In this document: positions 1 through 5,448 of the stretch, piece by piece
How positions within the stretch are numbered: the first letter of the stretch is position 1
Layout of the letters: each line of letters begins with the position of its first letter
Assembly (NCBI GenBank): GCA_013813615.1
Contig: JACCRJ010000178.1
Location: forward strand, 1 to 5,448
DNA: 5,448 bases
Direction: 5' to 3'
DNA from: Lautropia sp.
GTDB lineage: Bacteria; Pseudomonadota; Gammaproteobacteria; Burkholderiales; Burkholderiaceae_E
Notes under the pieces: generated by a model
Told to the model about the DNA's origin: nothing
What the model saw: the letters and a program-made list of their open reading frames with translations, nothing else
Database searches by the model: none
Made by a program: the position numbers and the translations under genes

Positions 1-91
1 GCTGAAGCCCACCTTGTTCGTGATGCAAGTGATCTCACCTCTGCGCTCGGACTAACCGCGGTAACTCCGCGTAGCATCGAAGGAACGGAAA
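1..91. other. 5' flank of rpsD, no recognisable gene
   Basis: The alpha operon normally has rpsK (S11) directly before rpsD, and S11 ends in a conserved basic tail (PHNGCRPPKRRRV-like). No frame of this stretch encodes that tail. One frame is open from base 2 to a TAA at 53-55 and would end in LKPTLFVMQVISPLRSD, which I do not recognise. It could be the end of an unknown upstream gene or simply chance. A short inverted repeat, CGCGG (57-61) and CCGCG (67-71) around a 5-nt loop, lies just before the rpsD ribosome binding site. GTGAT occurs twice, at 20-24 and 29-33. No convincing promoter hexamers were found. The most economical reading is a longer-than-usual rpsK-rpsD spacer. Confidence 0.5.
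80..84 (+). promoter_or_regulatory. Ribosome binding site of rpsD
   Basis: AAGGA lies 7 nt before the GTG at 92. It decides for the GTG start, because the encoded protein then begins [15 protein letters not shown], the conserved S4 N-terminus, and no in-frame ATG precedes it. Confidence 0.8.
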
Positions 92-715
92 GTGGCACGT
101 TATATCGGACCCAAGGCGAAGCTCTCCCGCCGGGAAGGGACAGATCTCTTCCTGAAGAGCGCCCGGCGCTCGCTCGACTCGAAATGCAAGGTCGACACCA
201 AGCCTGGCCAGCACGGCCGCATCAGCGGGCAGCGCACCAGCGACTACGGCCTGCAGTTGCGCGAGAAGCAGAAGGTCAAGCGGATGTATGGCGTGCTGGA
301 GCGGCAGTTCCGCCGTTACTTCGCAGAAGCGTCGCGCAAACGCGGCAACACCGGGGAGCAGTTGCTGGAGCTGCTGGAATCCCGGCTGGACAACGTGGTC
401 TACCGCATGGGCCTGGCTTCCACCCGCGCCGAAGCCCGGCAGCTGGTTTCGCACCGTGCGATCCAGGTCAACGGCATCACGTTGAACGTGCCGTCGGCTT
501 TCGTCAAACCGAATGACGTGGTCTCCGTGCGTGAAGGGGCAAAGAAACAGGCCCGTATTCAGGACTCGCTGAACCTGGCCGAGCAGAACGGCTTCCCCTC
601 GTGGGTGACGATTGACAAGACCAAGATGGAAGGGGTTCTGAAATCCCTGCCGGAGCGGTCCGATATCGCCGCCGATATCAATGAAAGCCTCATCGTCGAG
701 TTGTACTCGCGCTAA
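92..715 (+). CDS. rpsD: 30S ribosomal protein S4
   Basis: S4 is a primary 16S rRNA binding protein that nucleates assembly of the 30S body and helps control decoding fidelity. In E. coli it also represses its own operon. The product is 207 residues, against 206 in E. coli, and is collinear over its whole length. It has the N-terminal block [20 protein letters not shown] (2-23), the central [21 protein letters not shown] stretch (about 57-77), the S4 RNA-binding domain from about residue 97 ([25 protein letters not shown], then IQVNG), and the C-terminal [21 protein letters not shown]. Cys32 is the only cysteine, so this is the form without the zinc knuckle. Translation starts at GTG with AAGGA 7 nt upstream. 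rpoA follows 16 nt after the stop, indicating cotranscription. Confidence 0.98.
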   Translation: MARYIGPKAKLSRREGTDLFLKSARRSLDSKCKVDTKPGQHGRISGQRTSDYGLQLREKQKVKRMYGVLERQFRRYFAEASRKRGNTGEQLLELLESRLDNVVYRMGLASTRAEARQLVSHRAIQVNGITLNVPSAFVKPNDVVSVREGAKKQARIQDSLNLAEQNGFPSWVTIDKTKMEGVLKSLPERSDIAADINESLIVELYSR

Positions 716-717
716 TC

Positions 718-723
718 AGGGGA
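718..723 (+). promoter_or_regulatory. Ribosome binding site of rpoA
   Basis: AGGGGA sits 8 nt before the ATG at 732. This spacing favours 732 over the in-frame ATG at 744, which would be 20 nt away. It also rules out the longer in-frame extension to 681, which overlaps rpsD. Confidence 0.8.
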
Positions 724-731
724 TAGTTCAT

Positions 732-1748
732 ATGCAGACTGCTATGCTCAAACCGCGCATCGTCGAGGTCGAACAACTTGGCCCATCGCATGCTCGCGTG
801 GTGATGGAGCCATTCGAGCGTGGCTACGGCCATACGCTCGGCAACGCGCTGCGTCGGGTGTTGCTGTCATCGATGGTCGGTTACGCGCCGACCGAAGTCC
901 AGATCGCCGGTGTGGTTCATGAATACTCCACCGTCGACGGGTTGCGCGAGGACGTCGTCGACCTTCTCCTGAACCTGAAGGGCGTCGTCTTCAAGCTTCA
1001 CAACCGGGATGAGGTTTTCCTTACCCTGCGCAAGGATTCCCCGGGGCCGGTGACGGCCGCGGACATCGACATTCCGCATGACGTCGAAGTCATCAACGGC
1101 GAACACGTGATCGCGTCGCTGACCGAAGGCGGCAAGATCGACATGCAGATCAAGGTCGAGAAGGGCCGCGGCTATGTGCCTGGCACGCTGCGCTCGCTGA
1201 TGGACTCCAAGTCGATCGGCCGGGTGGTGCTGGATGCCTCGTTCTCGCCGGTGCGGCGCGTGAGCTACGCGGTCGAGAGCGCGCGGGTCGAGCAGCGGAC
1301 GGACCTGGACAAGCTGCTGATCGACATCGAGACCAACGGTGTGATCGCGCCGGAGGAGGCGGTTCGCCAGTCGGCTCGCATCCTGGTCGAGCAGCTGTCG
1401 GTGTTCGCCGCCCTCGAGGGTGCGGAGCCGGTGCTGGAGATATCCGGCGGCGGTGCATACCCGGGTGGCGCGGGTGCCGGCACGATGGGACGCTCGCCAC
1501 AGGTCGATCCGATCCTGCTGCGTCCGGTCGACGACCTGGAACTGACGGTGCGCTCCGCCAATTGCCTGAAGGCGGAGAACATCTACTACATCGGCGACCT
1601 GATCCAGCGCACGGAAAACGAGCTGCTGAAGACTCCGAACCTCGGCCGAAAATCGCTGAACGAAATCAAGGAAGTGCTGGCCTCTCGCGGCCTGACCCTT
1701 GGCATGCGGCTGGAGAACTGGCCGCCCGCAGGGCTGGAACGCAACTAG
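732..1748 (+). CDS. rpoA: DNA-directed RNA polymerase, alpha subunit
   Basis: The alpha dimer is the scaffold on which beta and beta' assemble. Its C-terminal domain contacts UP-element DNA and transcription activators. The product is 338 residues (E. coli 329). The N-terminal dimerisation domain covers roughly 1-230 and includes [20 protein letters not shown] (29-48), GRGYVPG (145-151) and [18 protein letters not shown] (186-203). The C-terminal domain covers about 258-331 and includes [20 protein letters not shown]. Arg274 there corresponds to the DNA-contacting Arg265 of E. coli. The helix-hairpin-helix part [16 protein letters not shown] and the LENWPP end are intact. The linker between the domains is unusually glycine-rich (about 238-253: [16 protein letters not shown]), which accounts for the extra length. 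The start at 732 is set by AGGGGA 8 nt upstream. It lies between rpsD and rplQ with short gaps of 16 and 25 nt. Confidence 0.98.
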   Translation: MQTAMLKPRIVEVEQLGPSHARVVMEPFERGYGHTLGNALRRVLLSSMVGYAPTEVQIAGVVHEYSTVDGLREDVVDLLLNLKGVVFKLHNRDEVFLTLRKDSPGPVTAADIDIPHDVEVINGEHVIASLTEGGKIDMQIKVEKGRGYVPGTLRSLMDSKSIGRVVLDASFSPVRRVSYAVESARVEQRTDLDKLLIDIETNGVIAPEEAVRQSARILVEQLSVFAALEGAEPVLEISGGGAYPGGAGAGTMGRSPQVDPILLRPVDDLELTVRSANCLKAENIYYIGDLIQRTENELLKTPNLGRKSLNEIKEVLASRGLTLGMRLENWPPAGLERN

Positions 1749-1773
1749 TCGCAGGGAAATCAAGGACTGAATC

Positions 1774-2169
1774 ATGCGCCATCGTCTCGGCCTAAGAAAG
1801 CTCAACAGAACCAGTTCGCACCGGCTTGCGATGCTGCAGAACATGACCAATTCGCTGCTGCGCCACGAGGTCATCAAGACGACCTTGCCCAAGGCAAAGG
1901 AGTTGCGTCGTGTGGTGGAGCCCATCATCACGCTGGGCAAGAAGCCCAGCCTCGCGAACCGCCGGCTCGCATTCGACCGCCTGCGGGATCGTGAGATGGT
2001 CTTGAAAGTGTTCGACGAACTGGGCCCGCGCTACGCCAACCGCAACGGCGGCTATCTGCGCATCCTGAAGTTCGGCTTCCGCCAGGGCGACAACGCGCCG
2101 ATGGCGTACGTCGAGTTGCTTGATCGTCCCGAAGAAGACACGACGGAAAACGCAGCCTCCCAGGCGTGA
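1774..2169 (+). CDS. rplQ: 50S ribosomal protein L17
   Basis: L17 is a 23S rRNA binding protein of the large subunit and the usual last gene of the alpha operon. The product is 131 residues (E. coli 127). Conserved blocks are MRHR (1-4), [12 protein letters not shown] (10-21), [23 protein letters not shown] (28-50), [12 protein letters not shown] (61-72), [18 protein letters not shown] (82-99) and [17 protein letters not shown] (102-118). The last dozen residues are an acidic and alanine-rich tail that varies between species. The wording [20 protein letters not shown] resembles betaproteobacterial L17 more than that of E. coli. The start is supported by AAGGA at 1762-1766, 7 nt before the ATG. 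A strong stem-loop begins 66 nt after the stop, consistent with the end of the transcript. Confidence 0.98.
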   Translation: MRHRLGLRKLNRTSSHRLAMLQNMTNSLLRHEVIKTTLPKAKELRRVVEPIITLGKKPSLANRRLAFDRLRDREMVLKVFDELGPRYANRNGGYLRILKFGFRQGDNAPMAYVELLDRPEEDTTENAASQA

Positions 2170-2235
2170 GCAGGCGCTGACCGCCGAGGAAGCGACAGCC
2201 CGCGGCTCCGCCTTCGGCGTTCATCCGCTCTGCAA

Positions 2236-2267
2236 GCCGAACGGCACCCCGCGGGGTGCCGTTTGGC
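2236..2267. terminator. Shared stem-loop terminator between convergent rplQ and hemB
   Basis: The core at 2240-2263 is a perfect 24-nt palindrome made of AACGGCACCCCG followed by its reverse complement. Four further pairs (one of them G-U) extend the stem to 2236-2267. The RNA would form about 14 pairs around a tight GC loop in either orientation. It lies between the rplQ stop at 2169 and the hemB stop at 2292, where both operons need to end. The downstream T-runs are poor on both strands (GTTTGGCGTT on the plus strand), so intrinsic termination may be weak and Rho may assist. The rest of 2170-2291 shows no other feature. Confidence 0.8.
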
Positions 2268-2291
2268 GTTCTGGGGGCGTCCTCTATTCAT

Positions 2292-4177
<1,886 letters not shown>

Positions 4178-4254
4178 GGAACCATTATCGTATACTCAAA
4201 GGTTTGCTGGTCAGGATCAGGAAGCGGGCTCGAACCCGGTTCAAGGAAAGCGCG
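4178..4254. promoter_or_regulatory. Divergent promoter region between engB-hemB and cytochrome c4
   Basis: This 77-nt spacer must carry the start signals for both divergent units. On the minus strand GATAAT (4189-4184) is one mismatch from a sigma-70 -10 box and ends 6 nt before the engB ATG, which would put transcription start at or very near the start codon. On the plus strand TATACT (4191-4196) is one mismatch from the consensus and faces the cytochrome gene. The two boxes nearly abut around the palindrome GTATAC (4190-4195). No good -35 hexamer is seen for either. A CTGACC-like element on the minus strand is 19 nt from GATAAT. An inverted repeat GAACC-C-GGTTC (4232-4242) lies just before the cytochrome ribosome binding site and could be an operator or chance. 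The assignment is inferred from position and hexamer likeness only. Confidence 0.45.
4243..4247 (+). promoter_or_regulatory. Ribosome binding site of the cytochrome c4 gene
   Basis: AAGGA, 7 nt before the ATG at 4255, selects this start over an in-frame TTG at 4204 that has no such signal and would add 17 basic residues before the signal peptide. Confidence 0.7.
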
Positions 4255-4977
4255 ATGAAGCATCTGGAACGGAATGCGAGCGGCGTCTGGAATCGGCGGT
4301 CTGCAGGTATCTTCAAGGGACTTTGCGCCGGGGTGGGTGTTGCCGTGATGCTGGGCATGCTGGCCCTCGCACCAGTGAAGGTCTCGGCCCAGAACGTGGC
4401 CTTGCCGCCGGTCGCGCCGAAGGCGGATCCTGCCAAGGGCGAGCAGCTTGCGACTCAGGTCTGCGCCTCCTGCCACGGCCCGGATGGCAACAGCACCGCG
4501 CCGAGCAACCCGAAGATCGCCGCCCAGCATCCCGCATATCTCCAGAAGCAGCTTGCCGACTTCAAGGTGAAGGAAGGCGCCAAGACCCCGGCGCGTCCCA
4601 ATCCGATCATGACGGCAATCGCTTCCCCGCTGTCCGAGCAGGACATGCTCAACCTTTCCGCGTTCTACAGCGCCAAGCCCTTGAAGCCATCGGCTGCGCG
4701 CAACAAAGACCTGGTCGAGCTCGGCAGGGATATCTATCGCGGCGGCATCGTGGACAAGGGCGTGCCCTCCTGCTCCGGCTGCCACGGTCCCGCCGGCTCC
4801 GGCATCCCAGCCCAGTACCCGCGCCTCGGCGGTCAGTTTTCGGACTATACCGAGGCTCAACTGATGGCCTTTCGCAGCGGCGGACGCGCCAACAACGTGG
4901 CCATGGCCACCATCGCTGCACGGCTCTCCGACCGCGAGATCAAGGCGCTGGCCGACTACCTCGCCGGGATGCGCTAA
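4255..4977 (+). CDS. Di-haem cytochrome c4-type protein, periplasmic
   Basis: Cytochromes c4 are two-domain periplasmic electron carriers, commonly linking the bc1 complex to terminal oxidases such as cbb3. The product is 240 residues. A long basic n-region (1-21) is followed by a hydrophobic stretch (about 22-40) and a likely signal peptidase site VSA|QN after residue 45. Two haem-binding motifs are present: CASCH (70-74) and CSGCH (173-177). Each is followed by the GP-x-G turn and a downstream methionine able to be the axial ligand: Met119 (PIMTAIASPLSEQDM) and Met217 (VAMATIAARLSDREI). Both halves end in the family pattern of a short LS-x-x-(D/E) helix and an aromatic-containing helix (LSAFY, ADYLAG). 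The gene runs divergently from engB-hemB, next to haem synthesis. The bc1/oxidase partnership is inferred from the family and is not shown here. Confidence 0.93.
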   Translation: MKHLERNASGVWNRRSAGIFKGLCAGVGVAVMLGMLALAPVKVSAQNVALPPVAPKADPAKGEQLATQVCASCHGPDGNSTAPSNPKIAAQHPAYLQKQLADFKVKEGAKTPARPNPIMTAIASPLSEQDMLNLSAFYSAKPLKPSAARNKDLVELGRDIYRGGIVDKGVPSCSGCHGPAGSGIPAQYPRLGGQFSDYTEAQLMAFRSGGRANNVAMATIAARLSDREIKALADYLAGMR

Positions 4978-4982
4978 GCCGG

Positions 4983-5006
4983 CGCGCCGGTCGCCGCGCC
5001 GGTCGC
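4983..5006 (+). repeat. Tandem 12-bp repeat, two copies
   Basis: CGCGCCGGTCGC occurs twice in perfect tandem (4983-4994 and 4995-5006), five bases after the cytochrome c4 stop codon, and is followed directly by a related GGCGCCG. Such GC-rich duplications arise easily by slippage. The second copy contributes to the stem-loop at 4992-5010. Confidence 0.8.
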
Positions 5007-5032
5007 GGCGCCGTCGTCCCGGGCGATCGCCC
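4992..5032 (+). terminator. GC-rich stem-loops after cytochrome c4, possible terminator
   Basis: Two stem-loops follow the cytochrome stop. The first pairs CGCCGCG (4992-4998) with CGCGGCG (5004-5010) around a 5-nt loop. The second is the perfect palindrome GGGCGATCGCCC (5021-5032), followed by only TT. Neither has a proper T-run, so they may be a Rho-assisted end, an mRNA-stabilising structure or a pause before msrP. The remaining spacer up to 5135 shows no gene. A weak -10-like element around GATTAACAT (5063-5071) could belong to an msrP promoter, but no -35 match supports it. Confidence 0.4.
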
Positions 5033-5125
5033 TTCGCGTGTAACCCGCTGGCCCGCCTGAGCGATTAACATGTCACCAGCGGCTTGCGCGCCCTCGCGGC
5101 CGGAAGTCTGTCCGACTCTCGTTCC

Positions 5126-5129
5126 GGAG
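5126..5129 (+). promoter_or_regulatory. Ribosome binding site of msrP
   Basis: GGAG lies 6 nt before the ATG at 5136 and supports that codon as the start. The reading frame from there begins with the SEITPRAVFRERR segment expected at the MsrP N-terminus. Confidence 0.65.
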
Positions 5130-5135
5130 CCCAGC

Positions 5136-5448
<313 letters not shown>

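Noticed and set aside
867..1940. Long open frame on the minus strand opposite rpoA and rplQ.
   Set aside because: It mirrors two conserved genes, has arginine/histidine-rich composition typical of antisense frames in GC-rich DNA, and no recognisable motif.
4221..4242. GGGTTCGAGCCC on the minus strand resembles a tRNA T-arm.
   Set aside because: Only three stem pairs form with a correct 7-nt loop geometry lacking, no acceptor stem or CCA follows at the right distance, and the rest of a tRNA would fall inside the cytochrome gene.
4204..4254. Possible earlier TTG start for cytochrome c4.
   Set aside because: It has no ribosome binding site and would put 17 more basic residues before the signal peptide, whereas ATG 4255 has AAGGA at 7 nt.
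5023..5030. GCGATCGC, the octamer known as HIP1 in cyanobacteria.
   Set aside because: A single copy inside a GC-rich hairpin, in a genome whose genes are proteobacterial, is explained by chance.

Overview
The window looks like chromosomal core sequence from a GC-rich proteobacterium, most likely a betaproteobacterium of the Burkholderiales type. This rests on the wording of L17 ([20 protein letters not shown]) and of the RpoA C-terminus (NWPPAGLER), on the hemB-engB pair running divergently from a di-haem cytochrome c4 gene, and on msrP nearby. I recognise these from memory and no search was run. No mobile element, CRISPR array, tRNA, rRNA or phage gene is visible.

Layout. Positions 1-91 are a short 5' flank that does not read as the end of rpsK, the usual upstream neighbour. 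Positions 92-2169 (+) hold the distal part of the alpha ribosomal-protein operon: rpsD (S4), rpoA (RNA polymerase alpha subunit) and rplQ (L17), tightly spaced and each with a good ribosome binding site. Positions 2170-2291 separate convergent operons and carry one strong stem-loop, probably a terminator shared by both strands. Positions 4177-2292 (-) hold engB (ribosome-assembly GTPase) and then hemB (porphobilinogen synthase), overlapping by 4 nt as ATGA. Positions 4178-4254 are a divergent promoter region. Positions 4255-4977 (+) encode a periplasmic di-haem cytochrome c4. Positions 4978-5135 are a GC-rich spacer with a tandem repeat and stem-loops. From 5136 to the window end is the 5' part of msrP, the periplasmic molybdoprotein methionine sulfoxide reductase, cut off by the window edge.

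How the genes relate. The first block serves transcription and translation, and engB adds a ribosome-assembly factor. hemB makes the porphobilinogen needed for haem, and the divergent gene is a haem-binding electron carrier, so haem synthesis and haem use sit back to back. MsrP repairs oxidised periplasmic proteins and draws electrons from the membrane.

Nothing here is clearly an undescribed system. The points most worth a second look are: alanine/glycine/proline-rich insertions or tails in three otherwise conserved proteins (RpoA linker, HemB N-terminal region, EngB loop and C-terminus); the absence of cutA-dsbD and resB-ccsA from positions where related genomes, as I remember them, often have them; and the unexplained leader in front of rpsD.
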